This document shows, in pieces, positions 35,096 through 46,068 of a stretch of 64,000 nucleotides of DNA (its first letter is position 1; each line of letters begins with the position of its first letter). Both the position numbers and the translations under genes were made by a program. The DNA is from Allodiplogaster sudhausi (lineage: Eukaryota; Nematoda; Chromadorea; Rhabditida; Diplogasteridae). The notes beneath the pieces were generated by a model that saw only the letters and a program-made list of their open reading frames with translations, was not told the origin of the DNA and searched no databases. The stretch spans positions 2,690,001 through 2,754,000 of the forward strand of contig CALZFC010000043.1 of assembly GCA_945643635.1 (NCBI GenBank). The letters run 5' to 3'.

Positions 35096-35535
35096 TAGCA
35101 TGGAGTATCCTTCGCTACTTACACAAACTGGCTTGTGTGGAAGTGAATGAGAAGTCAGAGCTGCCGTTCTTCCACGCCGAGATTGTCGCTGTTTTTTTTT
35201 ATAATGAATTCCCCACTTCAATGTTGACGTTGAAGGACATAAAATATATTTTCTTACAACATCGTCCATTTAATGTGCATTATAAGATCAGGCAAATATG
35301 TTTGTATGTAAGCATAGTTGTTGACAGTAACAGTTTATGAAAAAGAAGCTCTTAAATGACTCATGCAGATTTTAACACTCACATGATAAAGTCAAAGGGA
35401 CGTTGCCTTTCACCGGCCTTTTATCAAACTCATGAGAGGATTACAAGAATGTAATTCTAAGGCTTGGATTTACCCAGAATGTGGAATGTATGTACATAAG
35501 GCACCTTCTCTAATGCAAGGAAAGGGAGTTTCTTC

Positions 35536-35955
35536 TCAGCATCCGTGATGATGGTGGTGATAATGGCCATGTTGGTAGTCATGGTGGTGGTGATAGTGGG
35601 GGTCGTGGTGCACGTGGTAGTCCACGTGGTGATGGTGCCCTCCGTGATGATGGTGGCCGTGGACTACGTCGTGCACCTTCAAATTATACAGAATCATTAT
35701 TTATCCTCTAGTAGAATGACGAATGAGCAAGGAAAAGAGAGTAGGAATCCCCTTACAAACTGTCCGATAGCCGTGTGATGGTGGTGATGGTTCTCTGGCA
35801 CGTACTGGTAGTGCGGTTGGTAGTAGTAGTTGTCGTGGCAGTGCTATAATTACATCATTCAAATTAAAGATAGTTCCCTTTAGATAGTTCGCCTTAATTG
35901 CTTCAAAATTATTTTAGAAATAAAATGTGCTTGCAGGGGAACTGACATGACTCAT
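35536..35955 (-). CDS. Histidine-rich small protein 2
   Basis: Three exons on the minus strand: 35947-35955, 35757-35843, 35536-35676; 78 aa, 34 of them His. The layout copies His-rich gene 1: a Met-Ser-His micro-exon, phase 0 introns, an IGQF-VHDVVHG junction at the second intron, and a last exon of exactly the same length (141 nt). It differs by a Tyr-rich second exon (CHDNYYYQPHYQY) and a Cys as last residue, so it may bind metal with slightly different preference. The pair arose by tandem duplication. Metal chelation or stress defence is inferred from composition only. Confidence 0.78.
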
Positions 35956-36017
35956 GTCTCAGGCGATGAAATTCGGAGAAGAAGGATGAGCTTTTCGGTG
36001 TGAAGAGAGGCATGACC

Positions 36018-36036
36018 CTCTATATATGTATATATC
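36018..36036 (-). promoter_or_regulatory. TATA box of His-rich gene 2
   Basis: A TATATATAGAGG-type element on the minus strand about 70 nt upstream of the ATG at 35955, matching the position of the TATA box in the sister gene. Confidence 0.55.
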
Positions 36037-36039
36037 TTC

Positions 36040-36625
36040 ACAGCCTTCTGACGTAATCGCCCACGCTTCCATCCCTGATTGGACTCCTTCTCTCTCCCTT
36101 CCTCTCGTTCTTTCTTTCGCTTGCGTTCCTTTCTCCCCTTATCAAAGGCCTCATCTTATCTTTGGTGAGTGATGATGAATCAGAAATTTTAAGCGCAACC
36201 TGTGATCACAATTAATCATCAAAATGGATTTTGAAACTGGTAAAAAAAATGACTGCAGGATTGCAATGCGGACAGGGGATTCAAGTGACTTATCTAGGTT
36301 TCTTCGATCGGATTACTCCTTGGTTTGCCCTGTTTCTTCTGCATTCCAGACCACGCACTCATGAGAAGAGGAAGAAGACTTCCCTCTCCGATTCCATCCA
36401 CGTCTCTCTGAATGGAATGAAATGCCCGCGGCAGTGGAAATCCGGATCTCCCTCGCACCTTTGGCGGCGTAGAGCTTCTCCACACAAGAAGGATGTGAAT
36501 CAGCCACCACACATTTCTTGCTCCCACAATCTGCACTCTTTCCATTCCATGCACTCTCTCCTGTTCCTTTTGCTCTTTATCTGTTCTCGCCGCGTACCGT
36601 GTCTTGCTGCTATTGTGAAGCTAAT

Positions 36626-36663
<38 letters not shown>

Positions 36664-37861
36664 AAGAGAGGGAGAGAAAGAAAGATAGAAAGAGAGGGAG
36701 AGAGAGGGAAGCGAGAAAATAGCTGTTGCCATGCCGAGGATCAGATAGACGATGAAAGAAACAGAATTGGAGGAGTGGTGCATTACAAAGGATGCGACAT
36801 GGAGAAGGGAAGAAGAGAGGGTGTGTGATAAGGAGAGAAAGAGGGAGAGAAGCAGAGAGGGAGAGAGAGAACGAGGAAGAGATGTTTGGAGAGCATGAAA
36901 TAGATCGAGATTAGCTAGAGAAGTGGCGAATGATACACGGGGATTCTGATGAGAGAAGGATATCCGCCGGAGCTCACCGTCTCTCTTCTGTTCTTTTTCT
37001 TCTCTTTTCTCTGTGTGTCTCCCTTCTCTCTCTGCTTCTCTGCTTCTCTCTTCCTCTCACAATGCTGGGAGGGAGGAGGGGATACCGTCTTGGACATATA
37101 AAATCCTCGCTCCTCTGCGGATGGAAAATGCATGCGTTGTCAGCCACTTCCTTGAGTGTTCCTTCCTTTTCGTTTTAGAACACAAAAAGTGAAAACTGTC
37201 AAGACTCTCCTCTTTCAGTGGACTGCAATCTTGCTATTTTATTTCGTTTGGTATGAACTTTTGTTACTCCATTTTGCACTGATATCTGAAGCATTTATGA
37301 ATTTTGCACATCACTGGTCTGCAATAAAATATGTAGAATTGAATGCAAATTTTCTAAATGTAATAATTTAGTTGCCTATTATCTAATATGAGCTGTATCT
37401 CATAACGTTTAGGTTCACTGACTTTCGTGGTTATGTTTGTTTCTTCTTCTCCAGAGACAATGGAACCTAAAACAACCAGTAGAGAGAAGAGATAAACATG
37501 GAAGTGAGCCAGAGAAAATTAGAAGTGAAAGGAAAATTAGGAAAGTCTGAGAGAGTGCAAATAACGAGAGTCTGAGAGAGTGCAGAGAGTGAGACTGCGC
37601 GGTGCTCGTCTCGGATGTCAGTCTCTTTGTGTCTTTCACACCTCAGATCACTCTGCTACATTTCACTGCTTTCCCTCGCAGACCCACAACTAATTTGTCG
37701 AGAAAAAAATCTGTTTCTCTCTCAAATTGAAAATTATTTTTAATACAGGCGTTCGTTGTGTGTATTCGGCGAAAATGTCTCATATACTGTTTATTATTAT
37801 TATGATGTGAAGTTCTTTTTAGACCTTGGTCTTTTTTGTCCAAAAAATAGTTTTTAAGATC
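36040..37861. other. Intergenic DNA between His-rich and CPWC genes
   Basis: Contains GA tracts (36630-36720, 36830-36880) and a CT-rich stretch (36980-37060). Open frames at 36231-36722 and on the opposite strand overlap each other and show no domain. No gene supported. Confidence 0.5.
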
Positions 37862-40800
37862 ATGCGGCGTGTTCTGCTGGTGGTGTTTCTCTTTGCCGCT
37901 TCGGTCTCTGCGCTTTCTCTTCAGCAGCAAGGAAGAGGCAGTCGAGACAGGAAGAGAGTGCATGAAGAACACGAGAAGCCACCACAGAAGAGATCCTCAG
38001 CCATGGCTCCCCCACCCGCCATGGCTGCTGATAAGGCAAGATCTTCTCGCTTCAATCATTAATTTAATTCATTTGGTTCCTTTTCATGCTATTCGAATAT
38101 GGCGTGTCCAATGAGTAGACTTCAGAATGTTCTTGCAGCCGCCGACAGGGCGCAAGCCCGCTCCACCGCCTACCGACGAGACGTACCGACAGGAGCAGCC
38201 GGCTGCTCTTCAACCTGCTAACGGTTCGCCCCTCGATTCTTGGAGTCAATACTCACTATCACTGATTTAAGAGCGTAGAGTTCTAAATAAAATAGGAATG
38301 TAATGTGACGAATGCAGACGCGCCCGACACGGTTCCGATGTACTTGGTGGCGAATCGGCGAAGCGCCCCCCACTCGGCATTCCCGGTCGTGGCCAAGGTC
38401 ATCACGAAGGACTGCGAGGAGTACGCAGAGAAGCAGGTGAGGACCCCGCGAGAGGAGACGGCGCGGCGGAGGCTGAGACGCCAGGCGGGCGTCCCGGAGG
38501 AAGAAGAAGAAGAGGAGGACAACTCAACCCACTTCTTCCGACCCAAAAAGAGAGGTCGCAAGACCAGAAAGACAAAGAGAAGAGCGAAGGAGGTGCTGGC
38601 ACCCCCGCCCGCTCTGCTCCTCTCCGACCTCTCGGACGACCCCGCCGGGCCCGCTCAGGCTCCGCCGCCCAAGAAGTCGCTAAAGAAGCTCTTGATGAAA
38701 ACGGTGAGTATGTCCAGGCAGAGAAGAAGAAAACCGACACTCTGCCCAATTTATAAAAATCATAAAGTCCTATAAAAAAGAAATAATATGATTAAAATGA
38801 AAATAACTAGAATAGCAAGAAGAAAAAGATTGACATGCACTTGTCGCGTCGCGTGTTCCGTTTGCAGTTGGCACACAAGTTGGAGGCGGAGAAGTCGAGG
38901 GCCACCGACGCCTTCAAAGAGGAGATCCGAGCACTCGTCGGTACTCTCCAGGCTATGCAGAAGAGCAACGCCCCTGCCGCCACTTCCAATGGTCAGTCAC
39001 CGCTACACATTATTTTTTTACTATTTTATAAATGTTTTTATTATTATTAATAATTCCGCTAAAAAGAAAGGATAACGGGATGGCTTCCAATGCTTCTTCA
39101 GCTCCGCACATTCGCCCGCCACGAGCCGGAGGCGTGACGGCGACTCCTTCCGCATTCTCGCACGATGGAAACGCCGGCGGATTCGGCGCCCAGATGCAGA
39201 CGGTCCCAGCAGGAAACCAACAGGTTCCCATCACGCAGCCGGTTCCATTTTAGATTACTACGCATTGGAACGCAAAGCATATGAACACTCTCAAAGGTGA
39301 ATGAAGCAACTAGCCAAGCATGCCTTCAGCAGGGCTACACTGACGATGGCTCGGGCGGCGGCTGCCCGTACTGCCCCTCTGGCAACTGCCCCTACTGCCA
39401 AGGGAAGGGAGCAATGCCCGTGACTGGACCTCAGCAACCAGACTACGCTTCAGCTGGTAATTGCCAGTTCTGTCCCACCGGAAAGTGCCCTTGGTGCAAC
39501 TACAACAATAACAACGCTGCTCAGCAGGGTATTCTCTAACTTCCTTTCTAACTCCCTTTCCAATCTACGCCTCTTGCTTCATCTTTCACTTCTTATTCGC
39601 TTTCCTTCATTCACCTTCTCGCATCCCTTCTTTCCTTCTCTTTCTTTCTTCTACCCTGCAGACTTATCAAACAATCAGTTTTCAATGTCGTTAATGAAAA
39701 TGTTGTGTAGCTGTGTTATGTTCAGGCGGAGAAGAGGAGCAAGGCCAAGGCCAGTGCCAGAACTGTCCCTCAGGCAAGTGTCCGTGGTGTCACGGAGGAG
39801 GCGGCGGAGCAGTGCAGCAGCAGCCTTGCCCGAACTGCCCGACAGGGAAGTGTCCTTGGTGCCATGGAAACAACAATAACAACAACAATCAAATGCAAGA
39901 GACAGACGACGGCCAGCAGCAGGGGCAGCCGCAGCAGGGGAACTGCCAGAACTGCCCCTCGGGCAAATGCCCTTGGTGCCATGGAGGAGGAGGAGGTAAT
40001 GATGGAGGCCAGGTTCAACAAAGCCAATGCCCCAACTGCCCAACTGGCAAGTGTCCTTGGTGTCACGGTCAGAAGGCCGGGAACGCCCCGACCTCCTTCA
40101 GCGACTACTCCAACGTGCAGAACGGCAACCAGCAGGGCGGAGAAGACCAACAGGGCGGAGCAGCTCAGCCGTGCGCCAACTGCCCCGGCGGCCGCTGTCC
40201 GTGGTGTGGGCGGCCACTCGGCCAGTGTGCTGGCTGTGCCTCTGGCAAGTGTCCGTGGTGCCATCGTGATTTGGCAACCGGAGTTGGCCCGGACGGAGCG
40301 CCACCTCCGGCTGGCGGCGGAGGCTGTCCGAACTGCCCGTCTGGCAAGTGTCCCTGGTGTCACGGCAACAACAACAACCAGGGCGGCAACGACGTGCAGG
40401 AGCAGCCGCAGGGCGCCTGCCCCAACTGCCCCTCGGGCAAATGCCCGTGGTGCCATGGCAATCAGGGCGCTCAGGGCGGACAGGAGCCGCAGGAGCAGTA
40501 CCAGCAGGGGCCATGCCCGAACTGCCCCTCCGGCAAGTGCCCCTGGTGCCATGGTGGAGGGGGCGGCAAGATGCAGCAGGGCATGCAGCAGCCAATGCAG
40601 AGCTACAACAACGGCCAGCAGGGCGGCTGCCCGTACTGCCCGACAGGCAAGTGTCCGTGGTGCCACGGCAACAACGGCGGCGGCCAGCAGCAGACGGGCG
40701 GAGCCAGTCCGGACTACGACCAGGCACCCCAGCCAGGCAATGGACAGAGCTTCTCGCAGTATCCTCAGGAGCAGTACCCACCACAGCAGCAAGGAGGAGG

Positions 40801-41583
40801 TCAACAAGGAGGGGGAGGAGGTCAACAGGGATACGAAGGCGGCCAGCAGCAGGGCGGACCCGAATTCATGCCGAATCCACAGGGAAGCCGGCCTCAGGGC
40901 GGAAACAGCTACGGACCGCCACAAGGCTACCAGCCGATGCAGCCTGGAGACTACGCCAATGTCCAGATGCCACAGGAGGGAGCCCCGCAGCCAGGATACG
41001 GTGGGGGACAACAACAAGGATACGGTGGACAGGAGCAGCAGCAGGGGTACGGTAACCAGCAACAGGGCGGGGCTAGTCCGGACTACGACACGCAGCAGAG
41101 CTACGGGCCTCAGCAGCCGCAGCAGCCGATGATGCCGTCTGGTTCGTGATCTTCCATGCACACAGCTATCAGCTTTATTTATTTATCTTTTCTAATCAAT
41201 AAGAAAAGTTCATCCTCAAAATGTCAGGCCCGACCGGAAACTACCAGCAGCCGGGACCAGCACCGACAGCGTTCCGCTCTTCACCGGGCGGCCCCGGACC
41301 TGGAGCGGGCGCCCCCGGCGGACTCGTCAACACCATCGACCACGGCAACGGCATCCAGCAGACAAACTCTCCCACTTGCTGCGTCATTAGTCTCCCGGCT
41401 GGCAGGTCGGTCATTCTTCACAGATATTTTGCAATCTCACTGAAGTCACTTAGCAAACGTTGAATTGCTTTTCCTAAGAATGAATTGAATACAAATGAAT
41501 TAAGATACACGATCCTGCCGAACACTCTGTCCGGCTCCCCTGGCTCGGGCTACCAAGCCGCCGCTGCGGCGAAGCGGCGATAA
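37862..41583 (+). CDS. Secreted protein with twelve CPWC-type tetra-cysteine repeats
   Basis: Exons: 37862-38035, 38139-38223, 38318-38703, 38868-38991, 39102-39223, 39330-39528, 39726-41141, 41204-41405, 41505-41583; all phases agree, giving about 928 aa. The first intron has a GC donor (AAG|GCAAGA). Residues 1-18 (MRRVLLVVFLFAASVSAL) form a signal peptide. A basic, Pro- and Glu-rich region follows (~90-215), then a short helical part. From ~307 to ~676 come twelve units of the form CxxCxxGxCPWC, most reading CPNCPSGKCPWCHG, spaced by Gly/Gln/Asn linkers. The tail is Gly/Gln/Pro/Tyr-rich. Each unit has four Cys in two CxxC pairs, fit for metal binding or disulphide or dityrosine-linked matrix. 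No family recognised. If the GTTCGT donor at 41142 is skipped the protein ends at 41149; the 41221 ATG could then start a separate gene. Confidence 0.8.
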
Positions 41584-42283
41584 CCACTTCAACGTCCCTT
41601 TCCATGTTTATTCTTATGCTCGTCTAGTTTGATCCAAGTAGTAAGTTATTGCTGAGCATTTCAATATGACTGCGAAATTAGGACTCTCCGAGCCATGTCA
41701 ATGTTCAGTTACCGGAAGTTGTTCCAGAAGATTTCTTCTTACATGCGGGCCACTACTTGCACATTAGAGAGGCAGTTCACATGCTTCTGTCTTTCTCCAT
41801 GTTATGTTCACTTGTTTTTGTTTTATTTGCCCATGTCAGCCCTCTGATGGGCAAAATACAATGGACGATTGTCTTGTTTGATCGTCAAATTATATTGAAT
41901 TACATTTTGCAATAATTAATATACAAGGAAGAATCTCATACAGAGGCTGAGATGGCGAGAGAACGTAAGCAGGAAGAGAGAGCAGAGAAACCAAGACCCG
42001 GGTTGCTGGCGGCGACGGAGGCTGGACAGTGAAAGAGAAAATGAAGTTGCTTATGGTGCGAGCAGGGTGGAGAAAGGTTCGAAAGAGTCATAAAGAGAGA
42101 GAGAGGGGAGGGAGCCAGAATGTAAAACTAACTATTTTAGTCAAACTATAACTATAAATATGGGATGTCGTCAACAAGAAAATCGTCAACAACAAAAGTG
42201 ATTAGATTTTTGTTCCTGGCGCGGGGAAGCTATTATGTGTGATGAGTTCAGAGTATGCGAATGATTTGCTAGAAAGGAACTAG
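41584..42283. other. Intergenic DNA before the retrotransposon
   Basis: No coding exon or repeat structure is apparent apart from a short GA tract near 42090. The first exact match to the element's internal repeat begins at about 42284. Confidence 0.5.
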
Positions 42284-42375
42284 TTATGCTCTCATCTCCT
42301 TTGTCGTTTCGAGCATAACCTACGTTTCAAACTCTACACTCTCCCGCCTCCGTGTTCCTTCTTTCTCTTTCTCTC

Positions 42376-42420
<45 letters not shown>

Positions 42421-42476
42421 CTTCCTTCTGTTGTTATCCTGCTACCCTTCCAGTACAGATACGGTTTATTGAGTGT
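42284..42476 (-). repeat. PAT split direct repeat A, outer copy
   Basis: Nearly identical to 43871-44061, including a CT tract of slightly different length and the closing TACGGTTTATTGAGTGT. It marks one terminus of the element. Confidence 0.85.
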
Positions 42477-42743
42477 TACGGTACATGAGTTACTGCCAGG
42501 TACTGTTGGCTTCCTTGCCTTATAACATCACAATGTATGCTTCTATATATATGACATCACCACTTCTTCTGTATAACATGAAATAAAAGATTGCTTCTAT
42601 ACATCATAAGAGTAAAACATTGTACTTTCTAAAACGTGCCTATACAGTTATACTGCTTCTGCATGTCGTGAAATCAAAACAAAAACGTGTCTATACATTC
42701 AATAATGATGGAATCCCTACATCATTAATTACATGTTATATCC

Positions 42744-43655
42744 TTACACTGCTTTGGAGGGGCCGCCCGAAATGGAGGGTACGTCTTCAATGTATGGGTA
42801 TAGTCCTTGCTCGGACCTCCATCCTCCAGCTTTCATGATCTGTAGAGATGATTTTCCCGCTCTCGCTGCTGCTGAAGCTGCGCCTACTCTCATCGAATGG
42901 GTGGTTAGGGATGTCCGTAGTCCGGCCTTGATCATTAGCTTCTTGATGTCGCTGGCTGCTGCTGTCGTTGAGATGTGTCTCTGCTGGTTGTTCAAGTTGG
43001 GAAAAATAAATCTCGCGTTGGTAGATGGCTTTTCTCTTTTCCAGTTTTGCCATATTTCTTGTAACAGTGGAGATTCTGTCATATTGATATGTGCCTTCCT
43101 ACCCTTTCCTTCTTGGTCTGTTTTTGACCTTTTAATGAGAAGGGATAGGTTACCGTTCTTTTCCTCGATTCCATCCCATTCCAGAGCTACTGCTTCCGCA
43201 ATTCTGAGGAAACCTCCATACTGTAGGCCTGCTACCAGAGCTGCTCTCTTCTCTCGTAGATCTCCACTTCCTCCTTCCAGTATTAGCTGTTGCAGTTCCT
43301 TTTCCTCGATCTTCTCCCGGTGCTTTACTGGTCTGCTTCGTTTAGCTGATGCCATAATTGCTTTCTGAATGATGCTAATCCTGCTTTGATTGCCTAGGAA
43401 GAACTTTACCCCTGCTGAGTGCACTGCTAAGGCGCTATGACCGACCTGTCTTGCCTTTTCTAGGAGATGCATTGACAGGGTTGCTTCTTCTTCTTCTGGT
43501 AATCCGTTCTCCTGAGCGAATGCGCGGAACTCATCGATGCTTCTCTTGTATGCGGTAATGGTAGTCGTTGCTTTGCTCTCCAGTATCTTCTCCTCTGCTC
43601 TCTTCCTTATCCCTCCTCTTCCTGCTTTCTCCAATTCTTCCAATTCTGTCTTCAC
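42744..43655 (-). CDS. Tyrosine recombinase of PAT element
   Basis: 303 aa, uninterrupted. Residues ~30-110 form a SAM-like core-binding domain (TTITAYKRSIDEFRAF). The catalytic domain holds the full active-site set in order: Arg151 in GGFLRIAEAVALEW, Lys near 175-178 in LIKRSKTD, His253 and Arg256 in THSMRVGAA, Trp279 in AGGW, and a tyrosine at 286 or 288 in LYPYI. This enzyme would insert the circular DNA copy of the element by a phage-integrase-like reaction instead of a DDE integrase. The frame lies between the outer A repeat and the fused inner repeats, as in known PAT elements. The intact frame and catalytic residues suggest it is not long dead. Confidence 0.9.
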   Translation of the reverse strand: MKTELEELEKAGRGGIRKRAEEKILESKATTTITAYKRSIDEFRAFAQENGLPEEEEATLSMHLLEKARQVGHSALAVHSAGVKFFLGNQSRISIIQKAIMASAKRSRPVKHREKIEEKELQQLILEGGSGDLREKRAALVAGLQYGGFLRIAEAVALEWDGIEEKNGNLSLLIKRSKTDQEGKGRKAHINMTESPLLQEIWQNWKREKPSTNARFIFPNLNNQQRHISTTAAASDIKKLMIKAGLRTSLTTHSMRVGAASAAARAGKSSLQIMKAGGWRSEQGLYPYIEDVPSISGGPSKAV

Positions 43656-43699
43656 TCTTCCTCCTGTAAAAACGACATTCCTATGGGTGGGTGGGAGGG

Positions 43700-43962
43700 T
43701 CTTACTTCCTCCTAAAGATCTCCTTTAACAACAAGCAAACACAAACTTCTGGCAGTAAAACTTCCGTAGAATGCCCTTTCTATGTCTTTCCCGCTCTCTT
43801 GTCTTTTCTTCTTACCGTACTTTTCTCGCTAAGACCCTTCTTTTTTTGAGTTTATCGTTTGAAACTCCATTTATGCTCTCATCTCCTTTGTCGTTTCGAG
43901 CATAACCTACGTTTCAAACTCTACACTCTCCCGCCTCCGTGTTCCTTCCTTCTCTTTCTCTC

Positions 43963-44005
<43 letters not shown>

Positions 44006-44061
44006 CTTCCTTCTGTTGTTATCCTGCTACCCTTCCAGTACAGATACGGTTTATTGAGTGT
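43700..44061 (-). repeat. Fused inner split repeats B and A of PAT element
   Basis: 43700-43870 matches the outer B repeat and 43871-44061 matches the outer A repeat, joined at CCATTTATGCTC. The inner B copy still has the uninterrupted sequence at the point where the outer B copy carries the foldback insertion, so it serves as the empty-site control. Confidence 0.85.
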
Positions 44062-44067
44062 AGACTG

Positions 44068-46068
44068 TCAGAGCCGTGAGGACTTGCGTGAATCGAACCG
44101 TACGAACAGAAAAGGGAATCTACTGAATTCTGATTCAAACTCCCCTGAGGATGTGGAGGGGATGAACAGTCGTGACCCTGTTTTCACCAGTCTATCCTCC
44201 TTAATGAACTCGGCCCATTGACCCTCTTTTGTTAACATGCTAAAGAAGGGTTGTGATGGCCACCATGGAACCCCTAGGATCCCGAAAGTCTCGTACTTGG
44301 TAATCCACTCAATCGTTTTTGTAATGAGTGTAGTTGGTGGTACTAACCAAAGCGGCTGTCCTCTCCATATCTCTGGATTGCTGAAGGCGTCCACCGTGAC
44401 TGCCCCTGGTAGGTATCTTGGCGACACGAAGAAGGCGTGCTTGTTGTTCCTGCTGTCTGCGAAGAGGTCCCTGCTCGTCTGACCCATCTCTTCCGAGATC
44501 CATCTAAACCATCTGTCGTTAATGCCCCAGTCATCTATGTCTGACAATCTACTTGCCCTATCTGCCTCTTCGTTCTCTTTTCTGCTAATCCATACAAAAT
44601 CCATTTTAATTTTGTGACTTCTGGCTATGTTGTGTACCTGTATGCAAATGTCCTGAAGTGGAGCTTTCATACTCCCCTTTTTCATGATTGCCACAGCTGC
44701 CGAGCTGTCTGACTTAATTCTCAAATTTGTATTTTGTGCTGCTTTCGCGAAAGTGGCTACCCCGAATAAAATGGCCATGGATTCCCTGAAAGCACTCGAT
44801 TGTGCCCCTTCCTCTTCCGTCATTGCACGGAATGTATCGTGTCTTCCTATCCCTCCTTTCTCGAACACTGCTCCTATCCCCGTACCTGAAGCGTCCGTGT
44901 GTAGTTCTGCTTCCGGCACGAACTCTTCCCTCAGTTGTCTGCTTGGACCTTGTTGCAGCCACTCTTTTAGCCTCTCCAGTTCCTTTCTCTCGCCGTCTTC
45001 CAATCTTCTGCTCTTCTCGCCTTTTTCTTCCATGTCTGCAATGACCCTTTGTATCACTCTGGTGCTTCTCACACCTTCTTCTCTTAGCACCGCGTGCATC
45101 GAGACTACGCAGCCTACTAGCTGTCTCCTATCCCTCTTGTAGGGATAGGGCATCCCTCTCAGGGAGTCAATGAGCTCGCTAGCTCTGTCAATTCTATGCT
45201 TCGTCACTCTGACCCTGTCCTCTACCAGGTCTAATTCGTATCCGAGCCATGTCAGTCTCTGAGTTGGTTCCCAAGTGCATTTCTCCTCTGCAAAGTGCAC
45301 CCCGATTGAAAGCAAATCATTCTTAACTCTCTCTGTTGCCCACTTGCATTCTTCTTTACTCCTCCCAAATACTACTCCGTCATCCAGGTAAAGGCCCATA
45401 CGAATCCCTTCCGCTCTCCACTTTGCTAACCATGGCTTCCAGATTTTTGTGAAGATAAGGGGTGCTGATGATAAACCGAATGGTAGGACGGTGAACCTCA
45501 TCCTCCTAATCCCCTCTGGATATTCCCACCCGAAGGCTAGCCACTCTCTATCTTCTACATCTACTCCGAGGTGATGATATCCTGCTTTTAGGTCGAAGCA
45601 ACACATGAAGCCCCTTATGGGAATTGTATGCCAAATGCTAACCAAATCTTCTAACTTGAATTTTTCCTTTAGAATAAATCTATTCAAGTTCGACAAGTCC
45701 AAGACCAAACGTTTCTTACCTCCTCTACCTGTCGCTACCGATAGCGGTGCCATCCACCCTTTCTCTCTTGCCTTCTCGATTGCTCCGCTTCTCTCCAACT
45801 TCTCCAATTCTTCTCTCACGAACTCGCTCTCTCTCTTCGCTGACTGCCTGTTGTTCTCTGTAATTAGCAAGTTCTCATTAAACTCGGCTGCCAGTGGTAA
45901 CCGATACCCATTTTTAATGGTTTGTACTATGTTTTGTGATGCACCAACCTTCACCCACTCTTTCCAGAATTTTGACAACGAACCGCTTTTATTGCTGGTT
46001 GGGACGGTGGTGAGTCTTGCATTCTTTTGCATAGTGGCCATAGCCACCGCAGTTGTAGCAGGACCCAC
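44068..46068 (-). CDS. Reverse transcriptase-RNase H of PAT element
   Basis: 666 codons, open throughout. RT motifs in order: LVLDLSNLNRF, FDLKAGYHHLGVDVED, LPFGLSSAPLIF and the catalytic YLDDGVVFG. The RNase H domain has its four acidic residues in TDASGTG, FRESMAILFG, KSDSSAA and NEEADRAS. The C-terminal part (VDAFSNPEIW...WWPSQPFFSML) matches the region that follows RNase H in DIRS- and PAT-like polyproteins. The frame overlaps the end of gag by about 80 nt in another reading frame, so it is probably made by frameshifting or reinitiation, and its true first residue may differ from the first methionine. It would copy the element's RNA in the cytoplasm or nucleus. Confidence 0.9.
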   Translation of the reverse strand: MGPATTAVAMATMQKNARLTTVPTSNKSGSLSKFWKEWVKVGASQNIVQTIKNGYRLPLAAEFNENLLITENNRQSAKRESEFVREELEKLERSGAIEKAREKGWMAPLSVATGRGGKKRLVLDLSNLNRFILKEKFKLEDLVSIWHTIPIRGFMCCFDLKAGYHHLGVDVEDREWLAFGWEYPEGIRRMRFTVLPFGLSSAPLIFTKIWKPWLAKWRAEGIRMGLYLDDGVVFGRSKEECKWATERVKNDLLSIGVHFAEEKCTWEPTQRLTWLGYELDLVEDRVRVTKHRIDRASELIDSLRGMPYPYKRDRRQLVGCVVSMHAVLREEGVRSTRVIQRVIADMEEKGEKSRRLEDGERKELERLKEWLQQGPSRQLREEFVPEAELHTDASGTGIGAVFEKGGIGRHDTFRAMTEEEGAQSSAFRESMAILFGVATFAKAAQNTNLRIKSDSSAAVAIMKKGSMKAPLQDICIQVHNIARSHKIKMDFVWISRKENEEADRASRLSDIDDWGINDRWFRWISEEMGQTSRDLFADSRNNKHAFFVSPRYLPGAVTVDAFSNPEIWRGQPLWLVPPTTLITKTIEWITKYETFGILGVPWWPSQPFFSMLTKEGQWAEFIKEDRLVKTGSRLFIPSTSSGEFESEFSRFPFLFVRFDSRKSSRL

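Noticed and set aside
34874..35269. 131-codon minus-strand frame with Phe-Ser-Ala-Leu-Ser repeats
   Set aside because: Direct translation of the 15-bp purine minisatellite.
36231..36722. 163-codon plus-strand frame and opposite frames
   Set aside because: Ends in a GA tract, has no start context or domain, and overlaps equally open opposite frames.
39770..41161. 463-codon open frame on the strand opposite the CPWC gene, and a 422-codon frame in another plus frame
   Set aside because: Shadows of the GC-rich, stop-poor repeat exon; their peptides are low-complexity and only the CPWC frame matches the splice phases.
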